From: Hyperoplus lanceolatus
Taxonomy: Eukaryota > Chordata > Actinopteri > Uranoscopiformes > Ammodytidae
NCBI GenBank assembly: GCA_026929865.2
Contig: CM049403.1
Location: forward strand, 8,974,501-9,038,500
Length of the DNA: 64,000 nt
Reading direction: 5' to 3'
Positions within the stretch are counted from its first letter, which is position 1. Each line of letters begins with the position of its first letter. Under the pieces are notes generated by a model, which was given only the letters and a program-made list of their open reading frames with translations, made no database searches and was not told the DNA's origin. Positions 1-44,467 of the stretch are shown piece by piece. A program made the position numbers and the translations under genes.

Positions 1-279
1 GAGATTGCCAACTGCGCTGTCCTTTTACGCACCAGCACTGCTGCTGTAATGTTCAGATTTCCTTATTTGCATCAAAGCCCTAATGATTTTAAGAATGAGA
101 CGCTTTATTTAAACGCTGTCCATGGTGGTGATTGTCACTTTGTGAGCTGTAAACTGAAACCAACGGAGATCTCGGAGGACTTCCCCTCGACAACGTTAAG
201 TGCCCCGGTTATCATTTCAGCCTTAAACCACGGCGTTGATAGCTTTCGTTTCAGCACTAGGCTATGTGATTAACTATGA

Positions 280-602
280 GCATTAAATAAATGCTGCGTC
301 TCAGATGCCGAGGACAGCAGCGAGGATGACCCGCTATGCACCAAACCAGAGTATAGGAGAGATGACAGCGAGAGCGATCACAGCGGGGCAGAGGAATTTG
401 CGCGTGAAGAATAGTCTGTAGTGAACACATCAGAGTTCGGTCTATTTGCACTATCCTACTGTTTATTTGCAATGAAGAAAAATGTTTTTTTCAATGCGTT
501 TTTATTTTCGTACATTATTTAAATAAATAAAATGTATTAAGTTGAGTTTTGAAAAACGGGGGGTTCGTCTTATAATCGGGGTTCGTCTTATACTCGGACC
601 AA
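280..602 (+). mobile_element. Pogo-like DNA transposon remnant (acidic transposase tail and end motif)
   Basis: A reading frame from about 280 to the TAG at 412-414 encodes a very acidic serine-rich tail (DAEDSSEDDPLCTKPEYRRD, then DSESDHSGAEEFAREE). Such tails are seen at the C-termini of fish pogo/Tigger-type transposases. It is followed by AT-rich DNA and the end-like motif cttataatcgg...cttatactcggacc (about 567-600). The upstream domains are absent. Assignment to pogo is family-level inference. Confidence 0.4.
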
Positions 603-1099
603 AACGGGTACAGTGTTTTTTCTCCACACAATAAAGAAGTGTAAATAAACATTTCCTTTGTAAAATTTAGAATCAAAAACTTGAATTTTAATTAATAAAT
701 AAATGGAGGCTATTCAAAATGAAGCGAAGTTATCTTCTTCTACTTATATGCGCACCTAGTTTGTGGCCTCTACATTCATTCTCGCAATTTATTTAAAATG
801 ACTGGCGTTCTAATTTTATTTCCATAACCTGTGTTATGATGACAGGGTTGTTTGCTCCACGGTCATTTAAACTTGCTGCAATTGTTGCTCAACGTGACTC
901 AAAATATTAGGCTATAATATTTTCCCCATTTTATCTGCTTTCTTGTTTCTGCTTTATCTGCCCCTTGTTGTGATCGTTATTATTTTATTATGTGTGATCT
1001 GGTCATTTGAGCATGATTGAACATGCCACCTTTAATATGGCTTTAAAAAAGCTTGTTGCATTTTTTTTTAATGTGTGGGGGATTGGGGGTGTGTCAACC

Positions 1100-1582
1100 T
1101 GGTTGGGACATAGAAGGGGGTGCGCGGCTAAAAAAGTTTGGGAACCGCTGCTCTATAGTGTAAATTAAGTTTCGTTTTCTGCCTGTTAGTCCGAGAGAGA
1201 GATTCATGCGAGCGTAAACAGCAGGTGGCTCATCGTCCCTCTGTTACCTGCCTTATTGTTTGATTCTCCTGTATTTAGTTAATGAAAATAAAACTGGAAG
1301 ACAATCAGAGGATTTAAATAAACGGCTGAGAATAATAGCCTATAGTCTAAAGCAGCGGCCAGTGTTCCACCCGATTAAAAAAAGAAAATAAACACAACAT
1401 GGAAAACACGACCCGACTTTTTACGACCTATTTCCGCGAAAATAAAACCCTCTTATACTCGGACCAATATGGATTGTGTAATGATCAGACCGCCATTACA
1501 TTTTTCATCTCGTGCACCCCCTAGTAGCAGCTCACGCACCCCCAGGGGTGCGCGCACCACACTTTGGGAATCCCTGGTCTAA
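1100..1582. mobile_element. hAT-like transposon end fragments
   Basis: The left part carries ggtgcgcggctaaaaaagtttgggaaccgctg and the right part ggggtgcgcgcaccacactttgggaatccctgg (about 1548-1578). These resemble the CAGTGGTTCCCAAA-type termini of hAT elements in vertebrates. Between them lies AT-rich DNA with a second cttatactcggacc motif (1452-1465), so the region is a mosaic. No transposase frame survives. Confidence 0.35.
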
Positions 1583-1849
1583 AGAAAGCCAAGTCTCATC
1601 ATCATCATTCCTTGCATTCTAACCGATGCACCATTCCTGGATGCTATTCATACCTATTGATCTAGCCCTCCTGCATTATCACTAAAACACTGTTTTATTT
1701 AATAAAAAATACTCGCAAATGTAGCCTACTTTACATAGACTTTTAGTTAATAAACGGTGTGCACCTCCCTTGGTGCTGACATGGACCTATTATAAGAGGC
1801 TGCCCGTAATAAATGGGATGCCGTGGTTGTGTGACGTTGGACCAAAAAC

Positions 1850-2328
1850 TCCCCCGGCGTTCGTTCGCCTTCCTCTCATAAGGATGCTGTCAAGCGCCCG
1901 TCTACAATAAAAGGTCTATGCTATGAACGACAGCCACCATCGCCGTCTTTCGCGCCCCCTCCACCCGCTCGTTCGGCTGTCAGAGCATCAGAGCCCTCGT
2001 CTTTTTTTCTCCCCCTCTCGTCGTTGTTTTCACATGGCGATTAAAGTAAACACTCACAAGGCACAGACTACGTCACAGGTGCGCGCCCAGGAGACTCTGG
2101 TTGGGAGGGGTGAGTGAGTGAGTTGCCAATGCATGTAGTCTGAGGCAGAGAGCCACAGGAAAGAGCGAGAGAAGCGAACACCAGCGAGTTTGCCGGTGGC
2201 GGTGGCGGCTAAAAAAAACCACATTACGTGCCAATTTGTATTCGATGGTCGCGATAGGGTCATTTTATACATCCCCTGGAGCACATCTCGCGATACATCG
2301 AATATATTCGATATATCGCCCAGCCCTA
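1850..2328 (-). mobile_element. hAT-like element 5' end (TAGGGCTGGGCGATA terminus)
   Basis: Read on the minus strand from 2328, the sequence starts TAGGGCTGGGCGATATATCG, a terminus common to hAT elements in vertebrate genomes. GC-rich, promoter-like DNA follows. No intact transposase is visible within the segment. Confidence 0.4.
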
Positions 2329-2396
2329 CCTCCAACCCTTTGATCATCGGCCGACCCGCTCTACCAACTGAGCCACAGTTGCCCACAAGCCTTTAA
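2329..2396 (+). repeat. Dispersed repeat tail with tRNA-like wording
   Basis: The block CCTCCAACCCTTTGATCATC followed by GGCCGACCCGCTCTACCAACT recurs almost exactly at about 15643-15682. It resembles the widespread fish repeat tail ending in ...gctctaccaactgagccac. It is not a folded tRNA gene. Confidence 0.5.
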
Positions 2397-2485
2397 CCAA
2401 GCACTCAGCTCCTTGTCTTTAAATCATTTTCTGCTTAAATCCCATTAGAATCCTTCTACAGCCAGTCCCTCCCTCCTTCCCTCTA

Positions 2486-8260
<5,775 letters not shown>

Positions 8261-9130
8261 GAAAAATCAGGGGCACTGTCCGGTTAAAGCTAGGTGAAAA
8301 CCATAGAAGAAACAAGCAATAGCTTTTCTTGATATCAGATGGCCTCTGTCGTAAAGTATAGCTGGGATGGATTACCCTGCACGCCGGGCATCTCCAATCG
8401 AGTGAACCGGTGTTGTGCCAAGTTTTGCAGCCCGGTTATTCACATACCCCTATTGTAGGTCTACCTTAGTTCGATTAGCCTTAGTGTTATAAAGAAAAAA
8501 ACAATGGGTGTGTAGGCCTATGCTCTGTCATTTCACTGATATTGTATGTAGCCCAAAACAGGTTCATTCCGAATGGTCAAATCAATGGAAGAATGAGTCG
8601 CAAACAAGTGATTCTTCGTTTGACCACTAGATGTCAGTACAGGTTTAATTTATCACGCTGGCAGTGAGCTTGAATCTGTCTTGAGTGTAAAGAAGGCTTC
8701 ACCCTCTGAAACTGGAGAGCGTTTGTGGAGCTGACACTGAATGTAGGCCTATCAACATCAGAGTTGGAGAAGAACATTATTGGAACATAACAGCACATGC
8801 TTGGTGTCACTGCCCAGAACAATCAAAACATTTTTTGAAGTAGTAGCCCTACATGTGTGTAGGCCAATGCTATTTAAAAACGAAGCGAAATGCTTGTTTA
8901 TCTAAAAAGTTAGGCTACATTACACATTTGTTGCCAAAGCACACCAAAACAAAAAATGTGGAAAATGGCCTACAAGTCAATAAAACTAAATAAAAAATAA
9001 TACTAACACAGTATGAACATGTATCCTGTTGGTTTTCCTTTTTTATACACAGGTCCACTATGATGCAAAATACACAAACAACAATGTAGCCTATTGCTTA
9101 GTATCAAATGACAAATTAAAAATGTATTTA
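8261..9130. other. Divergent intergenic region, prkaa2-proximal part
   Basis: AT-rich beyond the CpG-rich promoter. No gene, microsatellite or clear repeat was recognised before the Tc1-like element begins at 9131. Confidence 0.6.
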
Positions 9131-9407
9131 CACTCAACAAAAATATAAACGCAACACTTTTGTTTTTGCTCCCATTTTTCATGAGATGGACTTAAAGATC
9201 TAAAATTCATTCCAGATACACAATATTACCATTTCTCTCAAACATTGTTCACAAATCTGTCTAAATGTGTGATAGTGAGCACTTCTGCTTTGCTGAGATA
9301 ATCCATCCCACCTCACAGGTGTGCCACATCAAGATGCTGATCTGACATCATGATTAGTGCACAGGTGTGCCTTAGACTGTCCACAATAAAAGGCCACCCT
9401 GAAATGT
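9131..9407 (+). repeat. Left inverted terminal repeat of Tc1-like element
   Basis: 277 bp starting CACTCAACAAAAATATAAAC. It matches the reverse complement of 10469-10732 nearly base for base, apart from a 13-bp block near the tip. Confidence 0.9.
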
Positions 9408-9514
9408 GCATTTTTTTGCTTTATTGGGGGTCTGGGGACTCAGAACCAGTCAGTATCTGGTGTGACCACCATTTGCCTCATGCAGTGCAACACATCTTCT
9501 TCGCATAGAGTTTA

Positions 9515-10462
9515 TCAGATTGTCAATTGTGGAATGTTGGTCCACTCCTCTTCAATGGCTGTGCGAAGTTGCTGGATATTAGTGGGAAGTGGTGCACGCT
9601 GTCGTATACGCCGGTGAAGCACATCCCAAACATGCTCAATGGGTGACATGGCCGGTGAGTATGCTGGCCATGCAAGAACTGGGACATTTTCAGCTTCCAA
9701 GAATTGTGTACAGATCCTTGCAACATGGGGCCGTGCATTATCTTGCTGAAACGTGAGGTGATGTTCATGGATGTATGGCACCACAATGGGCCTCAGGATC
9801 TCATCACGGTATCTCTGTGCATTCAAAATGCCATCAATAAAATGCACCTGTGTTCTTTGTCCATAACAGATGCCTGCCCATATCATAACCCCACCACCAC
9901 CATGGGCCACTCGATCCACAACATTGACATCAGCAAAGCGCTCACCCACACGACGCCACACACGCTGTCTGCCATCTGCCCTGAACAATGTAAACCAAGA
10001 TTCATCCGTGAAGAGAACACCTCTCCGACGTGCCAGACGCCATCGAATGTGAGCATTTGCCCACTCAAGTCTGTTACGGCGACGAGCTGGAGTCAGGTCA
10101 AGACCCCGATGAGGACGACGAGCATGCAGTTGAGCTTCCCTGAGACGGTTTCTGACAGTTTGTGCAGAAATTGTTTGGTTATGCAAACCAATTGTTTCAG
10201 CAGCTGTCTCAGTGGCTGGTCTCAGACGATCTTGGAGGTGAACCTGCTGGATGTGGAGGTCCTGGGCTGGTGTGGTTACACGTGGTCTGCGGTTGTGAGG
10301 CCGGTTGGATGTACTGCCATATTCTCTGAAACGCCTTTGGAGACGGCTGATGGTGGAGAAATGAACATTCAATGCACGAGCAACAGATCTGGTTGACATT
10401 CCTGCTGTCAGCATGCCAATTGCACGCTCCCTCAATGCTTGTGGCATTTTGCTGTGAGACAA
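9515..10462 (-). CDS. Tc1-like transposase (C-terminal frameshift)
   Basis: DDE/D transposase for cut-and-paste movement. The open frame is 315 residues. Residues about 5-65 form the first helix-turn-helix (STRSVARALNVHFSTISRLQ) followed by a GRPR-like hook (RPHNRRPR); a second helix-turn-helix follows to about residue 120. Catalytic residues are D153 (LFTDESWF), D241 (QQDNARPH) and E276 (SPIEHVWD), with exactly 34 residues between the last two, the DD34E signature of Tc1-like enzymes. The frame stops after IPQLTI. A different frame then runs on from about 9529 to a TGA at 9450-9452 with a normal Tc1-type tail (NLINSMRRRCVALHEANGGH), so a small deletion has probably shifted the last ~20 residues. 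The catalytic core is intact; activity is uncertain. Confidence 0.9.
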   Translation of the reverse strand: MSHSKMPQALRERAIGMLTAGMSTRSVARALNVHFSTISRLQRRFREYGSTSNRPHNRRPRVTTPAQDLHIQQVHLQDRLRPATETAAETIGLHNQTISAQTVRNRLREAQLHARRPHRGLDLTPARRRNRLEWANAHIRWRLARRRGVLFTDESWFTLFRADGRQRVWRRVGERFADVNVVDRVAHGGGGVMIWAGICYGQRTQVHFIDGILNAQRYRDEILRPIVVPYIHEHHLTFQQDNARPHVARICTQFLEAENVPVLAWPAYSPAMSPIEHVWDVLHRRIRQRAPLPTNIQQLRTAIEEEWTNIPQLTI

Positions 10463-10468
10463 AACTGA

Positions 10469-10732
10469 ACATTTCAGGGTGGCCTTTTATTGTGGACAGT
10501 CTAAGGCACACCTGTGCACTAATCATGATGTCAGATGAGCATCTTGATGTGGCACACCTGTGAGGTGGGATGGATTATCTCAGCAAAGCAGAAGGGCTCA
10601 CTATCACACATTTAGACAGATTTGTGAACAATGTTTGAGAGAAATGGTAATATTGTGTATCTGGAATGAATTTTAGATCTTTAAGTCCATCTCATGAAAA
10701 ATGGGAGCAAAAACAAAAGTGTTGCGTGAGTG
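10469..10732 (-). repeat. Right inverted terminal repeat of Tc1-like element
   Basis: 264 bp. Read on the minus strand it starts CACTCACGCAACAC, 13 bp shorter than the left repeat. The transposase start codon (10462) lies just inside it. Confidence 0.9.
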
Positions 10733-10734
10733 TA

Positions 10735-11450
10735 TTTGTAGGCTATTGTAAGCTAGGTTTTTCAGATTTCAATAATCTTTCAATACGAGCTAACTCCAAG
10801 ATAACTGGAAATTGCATTAAGTCTAATTATTTTTAGGATGAAGGGAGAACAGCGCAATCATATTCCAGACAGTACCCAAAACTAATACCCCCCCTGCTCT
10901 GCTCCTACTAGTATCGGCCAAACAGTGACTGCCACACCTCATGTAACCTCCGGGGGCGCTGTTGTCCCCCTTCCCGGTGCGCGGTCTAAAAGTGTTCAGT
11001 GCTGGGCTGGGGATGGAGGTGATTAACCGCCGCTAGCAGAGAAAAGAGGGCTGAGCCTTGAAGCTGCTGGGGGAACTCGAAGAGCGCAGGGGGAGGAGGA
11101 GAAAAAGAAGAAGGAATGATATAACAAGAGCGGCTGCCTGTCGATGCGCAGAGCAATTCTCACTTTGAACCAAGAGCGATAACGGGGAGCGGGCTTTCCA
11201 TTCATTTCAGGCGCACACAACTTTCCTTTCTTCAGTCCGTGACGCGGGTCCGTTCACCGGACAACACTGATAGTCCTTTTTTATTTATTTTTTTATTTTT
11301 GTTGTAAAAGTGAAATAGCATTACGATATCTGAAACTTTTACCAGACTTTCATGATATTTGTTTAAAAGGACTTGAGAGAGCCTGACAGAGTTTCTTCTC
11401 CTGACGCGTGGTGGTGTGGGATTTGGAGCCGAAACGCAGGGACTTCTCCA
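10735..11450 (+). promoter_or_regulatory. Probable plpp3 promoter and 5' UTR
   Basis: Between the Tc1-like element and the plpp3 start codon, GC content rises from about 10930. The motif ggtctaaaagtg (10983-10994) is TATA-like. If transcription starts just downstream, the leader would hold four short upstream reading frames: 11013-11036, 11116-11124, 11144-11182 and 11352-11366. The main ATG has a weak context (C at -3). The start site itself cannot be fixed from sequence. Confidence 0.4.
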
Positions 11451-39690
<28,240 letters not shown>

Positions 39691-41251
39691 GACTGTGAGG
39701 GCCATGTGAGAGCGAGGAGCCACCATCACAAGGCTGCTCGCTCCCCCCCCCCCCATCGGACAGTAGAATGTAGCGACGAGAGAGAAAAACCCAAGCTGCT
39801 TCTTCTCCCAATCGGCATCCCCTCCTCCTTCCCCTCTTGCGGTGTCCGGAAGAAAAAGGCACCAATTGGCGTGGACTAGGGTGTGCCTAGATCTTTGAGA
39901 TTTGCACAGCAGAGTCCACTCTCACTATCCAGTCTTTACCCTTTTTTTAACGTTTTAAACTACTAATCATCATTTTGAGCCCAACGCGTCGAGCACAACC
40001 CCCCCCCCCCCCAAAAGCAAATCGGAAGCTAAGATGAAATGTTTTTTTTTATTTTTTATAATTGACCATAGGCAGAGCTGAGGGAGGTTTTGATGGAAGT
40101 GTAAAAGCACAGTAAGGGTGAAAACACTTGAGAAGAGACAAAAAGAAAAGAGAGAGAGAAACCCCCCCCCCCCCCTTCCCCATGCCAATGGAGAGAGGGA
40201 TGTCCAGCGACGCTTCCTCTCCGAACTCTCTGTGGCCTTGGAACGCCTGTAGGACAACAGCTTCCTTAGCTATGGTGAAGGATATTACTGCAATCACTAG
40301 CAGCATAGAAATATTAACAGTATAGAAGAAAAAGTATAACTTATAGCACTGTGTGTTTTTTTTTTTTTTAAAGTTCATTGTCCATTATCACCACTCGCTG
40401 CCTGACATGTCTAACTGGAAGAAAACTTGATGCTGAGACAGAAACATTGACACCCCCCATAGAATCCCCCCCCCCACCACCGGGATAAAGTTAGCATATA
40501 GCACGGAGGCCACTGCAAGAATCATATACAGTATACTGCTGGTCTTTCCTGGGCCTTTGATGACAGGCTCATTTTGCTGCCTTTCAAACCCTCTTTTTGA
40601 CTGAAGCTCCAATTGAAACAGTGTTTAAGCAGTGGGGGAAGTGAAGCCCTCCAACCTTGTTTACCTCTGTCTCCAGATCAGCACGTCAAGCATTTTGCAG
40701 TGGACTTTCAGAGCGGCCCAAACCCGGGACGTTGCATTTTTTCTTGAGGGTTAGATGTTAGTAAAGGGGGGGGAGGGAGGGTTATTTTCTGTGGAAGGTT
40801 GGGTTGGGGGGATTGGGGGGGGGGGGGGGGGGTTGGGGTATCAGGTCTCACAGCCTCCCAGCACCTGTGTTAGAGGTGTGGCTGTGCCATGTCACTTTCT
40901 GGTGCTGGGGCCGTCTGTGTGGCTTACTGATGAAGAAGAAGAAGAAGGGGTTTTTGGGTAGGGGGGGCGTCTGTCGCCATGGAAAGAGGGTGATGATTTA
41001 CAGCTAAGCTGGCACATTATTATGGGATGATTTGGGCTCTTTCCGCTGGCAGGGAGGGGCTCTCACCCACCCGATCACTCATTGGCGATGGATGTTTGTC
41101 TCAGTGTGTTTGTGTGTCTGTGTGTGTGTGTGCTTGTGCTTGTACATGTACGTATCCTGTGCGTGTGTTTGTATGAGCGCTGTGAAAAGGACCCCCTCGT
41201 TTTGAACTATGTGTGTATCAAATGATTCACACGCTGTCAGCTGTGCCAGGT

Positions 41252-41296
<45 letters not shown>

Positions 41297-41975
41297 TGTG
41301 TGTATGTGTGTGTGTGTTTGTGGATGTGAGAGAGAGAGCAGGTGAACGTTATAAAAACTGTGGATCTAATATTTGTTTTCTCTGTAACCTTGTGTGTGTG
41401 TTTGTGTGTTAGGGTGTGTGTGTGTGTATCCTGTCCAGTGCAGTCACTAACAGTTGTGCCGTGCAGATACAGACGCGCCCTTTTTATTTACAGCCGACTC
41501 AGAAATCCTCCTCCAAAACAAACTCACTCCGCCATGTTGCACATCTTTCTCATCGTATAGTCCGTCCTATCATTTCACAAAGCCGTTTTCACTCTCTTTT
41601 TATAAATATATAAATAATGTATAGATCACTAAAATGAACTGTGTAAAGATATTGTTTCTTAACATGTTTAGATATATCCACTATGATTACAGACCTGTGT
41701 TCTTTTACAAAATGCTGCTTAAGAAGCATCAATTGACAAATTTTTGTATCTAGATAACTAAACTATTGTAGATTGTTATAGTTACATTTGTAATATGCAT
41801 TCAAGAAGAAAAAAAAAATACACCCACAATTGTATTAAAAATTCAATATTAGTATTTTTGTATTGTCTCGTTTTTTTTGTACAAAAGACATAGTTGCAAT
41901 GTTGTTGTTTTCTGCTAAATGTACCTAGCTCCTAATACATGTGCTTTTAAATAAAAAGCTCGTTATGAACACAAC
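39691..41975 (+). other. plpp3: plpp3 3' UTR
   Basis: Follows the stop codon for about 2.3 kb. It contains runs of C (about 39746-39755, 39999-40013, 40163-40176), a G-rich segment (40765-40831), GT repeats (41250-41330, 41394-41430) and a final AU-rich block (41590-41950). It ends shortly after AATAAA at 41950-41955. The end is inferred from that signal. Confidence 0.7.
41950..41955 (+). terminator. plpp3 polyadenylation signal
   Basis: Canonical AATAAA within ttttaaataaaaagctcg, at the end of a long AU-rich 3' UTR and followed by GT-containing sequence. It is the best candidate; no other AATAAA stands out nearby. Confidence 0.65.
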
Positions 41976-42547
41976 TTTGATCTGTCTTCACTGTGTATCT
42001 ACACTTGCTGAATAATGGGTGTGGTTTTGTTGTTTGCTGTAATCCTTTGCTCCTGGAAATTTCCCCATAAAAAAAGAGGATTGTAACTACGGATGGACAT
42101 TTAGCTAATTATATATTTAAAGAACTTTTCCTCAGTACTTTGTTTATTCTACACTTCTGCTCCACTACCCACTTTCACGACATGAAATAATGATGAATAA
42201 TAATTGTAAAACCGTATATTAATGATGCATAAGACGTACATTTAGCTGATAAAGCTTCTGTACATTATCGTAATTAAGAATGTATATAATGTATGTTATT
42301 TATATGTAGGTGACTATTGATATTGTGATATTTCTACCTTGACATACTGTACGCAAAGGATCTGAGTTTTACATTCTTACACAACTGATTAAAATAGTGG
42401 TGATAAATATGGAAACACTACTGTACTGACTTTTTAAATACCATGTGAAATATGAGTGTAACAACACACACACACGCACAGAGAATGGCTCAGAATTGTG
42501 TGTGATTTCACACACTGGCAGACAACAGACTGGAGGAGTTGGCATCA

Positions 42548-42549
<2 letters not shown>

Positions 42550-42616
<67 letters not shown>

Positions 42617-42617
42617 C

Positions 42618-42652
<35 letters not shown>
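42550..42652 (+). repeat. (TG)n microsatellite with TGCG interruption
   Basis: TG run of about 100 bp interrupted by tgcgtgcgtgcg at about 42611-42622. Confidence 0.95.
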
Positions 42653-42654
<2 letters not shown>

Positions 42655-44019
42655 GAGAAAAACTTCAATCATGGTTTGTGAATATAAACAAGGAATGTCA
42701 TCTTCTCCTCCACAGCTTGTTCCAGCTGAGAAGAGAAAAGCCTCAATGACACTTTCTGTCGTCGCAAGTGTTTACAAAAACACATAGTTTACACTGCACA
42801 CCACGCATTCACCAACATTCAGTATTCAACATTTGTACATATAAAGCTACAATTACAAGCAAATTTGTAACGACCAACAAGGAACTTGTACCTGTTTTCA
42901 TGCATGTTACATGAGGAAGAAAACAAAAAAGAAAGAAGGGAGATAATATAGAGAAAGAAAACGTGAGACGGCAGTCGCTTAGCAGTAGCTAAACCACTGC
43001 TACTGGCTGTGTAAAAAAGACTGGACTAATGTTATCATCATAGTGGCATGCGTGCTTCCCCTTGGTGTCCTGTAAATTGTAGTCTTTTATTGACAGTGCA
43101 GCTGGTCTGAGGTCAGTTACACATGTAGATTTACGGTGCCTGTGAACAGCTGGTAGGCCTGGTCAGTCATGCGTGGCTGTAATGGTGGAGCCCGGCGGAG
43201 CGAGAGCCCATGTTGTGGTCTAGTTTGGCAGCTGCAGTAGCAGAGTAGAGCTGGCACTGGGGCCTTCACAATTCACATGGAGGCAAAGGCATTACATTGT
43301 GCCTTTCATCCTCACATAATGAACACTATACATACATCCTCATTTACGTTAAATTAAGCTGATGTTTTCTCAATTTTGGTCCCTGAAAAAATCCAAATGC
43401 TAGTTCCCATTGTAACCTCGTGGCTCCTCTGTTGATGTTGACATTTTAACACAAGTTGGATGGATTACTTCACCATCTGCGGGCTGAAAGAGTCCTCCTC
43501 CCTGGGTCTTATAAAATCCCAACTTTTTTGCGTAAACTCAAAAATGTGTGGTGGTGGTCATGTTGATAATAACAAGGCTGCTTGGCCTCAGTTTATGTTT
43601 TGGAGATACACAGTTGTCACTGCACACCCACTCTTAAAGGAATAAATTGAATCCGGACTATCAGTCAGCGAGTGGTAGGCTACACAGCTAATCAGACCAA
43701 ATTTTTTTTGTTGCTACAATTGAATGTGGAAAACAAACTTGACAGCTGGTAAGTGTCAGCTGCAAGTTAACCCCGTTCTGCTCTACTCGACTTTGTTAGA
43801 GATTCCAGTGTAATTGCTGTGGAAAACCTTTCCTTTCTGAGAAGAAGGCCCGACAGATTGATAACATATGTGTCCACATGCCATGTAGTGACTGACTGAA
43901 CCAGGACACCACGCTATGAAAGCAATAGGTCTGCAAAGCGGATGTCCCCCGAGCAAGAATGCAGCAGAAAGTCACTCTAGTTTGTATATACCTCTGCAGA
44001 AACTCAGATTGAGTGTGTG

Positions 44020-44022
<3 letters not shown>

Positions 44023-44066
<44 letters not shown>
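44023..44066 (+). repeat. (GT)n microsatellite
   Basis: GT run of about 44 bp; another short one lies at 44228-44251. Confidence 0.95.
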
Positions 44067-44069
<3 letters not shown>

Positions 44070-44467
44070 TAAAAGCGGTCAGAGTTGCTCTCAGCTGATG
44101 ACTTGTTCTCTTAGAATGAAGTTGCTGTAGTCAAATGGCACACATGATATAAAAAGCATCACGGTAAAAACAAGAGTGCTTCTGTAGGTGGGCCTGATCG
44201 GGTTTGGCTTGAACGAACGTGTATGAGTGTGTGTGTGTGTGTGTGTGTGTGTATGAGTGAGAAAGAGAGAGAGAGATGGAGTTTGGTTGTGGTGAGGCTG
44301 GCATCTCGAGAAGAGTCATCAGAAGGGCCTGGAGCTCTGAGGGGCCTTTTCTCAGCAGCACAGCCCAGGGAGTAGAGAGGCTGCTGGGCCAGAGAACAGC
44401 CAGAGTCTGGGCACTACTGTGGAGCCCCTTTAGCTAAACAAGAGCAGAGACTCCCAGCAGTCAACCC

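Larger units (their letters stand above)
9131..10732 (-). mobile_element. Tc1-like (Tc1/mariner superfamily) transposon with long ITRs
   Basis: A 1.6-kb element flanked by TA (9129-9130 and 10733-10734), the target-site duplication typical of Tc1/mariner. The inverted terminal repeats run 9131-9407 and 10469-10732 and are near-identical. The right repeat lacks 13 bp just inside its end (CACTCA joined directly to CGCAACAC). One transposase gene on the minus strand fills the interior. It sits in the divergent promoter region of prkaa2 and plpp3. The high ITR identity and almost open transposase suggest a fairly recent insertion. Confidence 0.92.
41976..44467. other. Intergenic DNA downstream of plpp3
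   Basis: AT-rich (about 42050-42450), then a GT array (42550-42652) and mixed sequence with another GT run (44023-44066). No gene is recognised. Confidence 0.65.

Noticed and set aside
49..273. 74-codon frame at the left edge
   Set aside because: No recognisable domain; it lies in transposon-derived intron sequence. It may be transposon debris, but I could not assign it.
9704..10396. 230-codon open frame on the plus strand through the Tc1-like element
   Set aside because: It is antisense to the transposase, which has a full DD34E signature. The plus frame has no recognisable domain.
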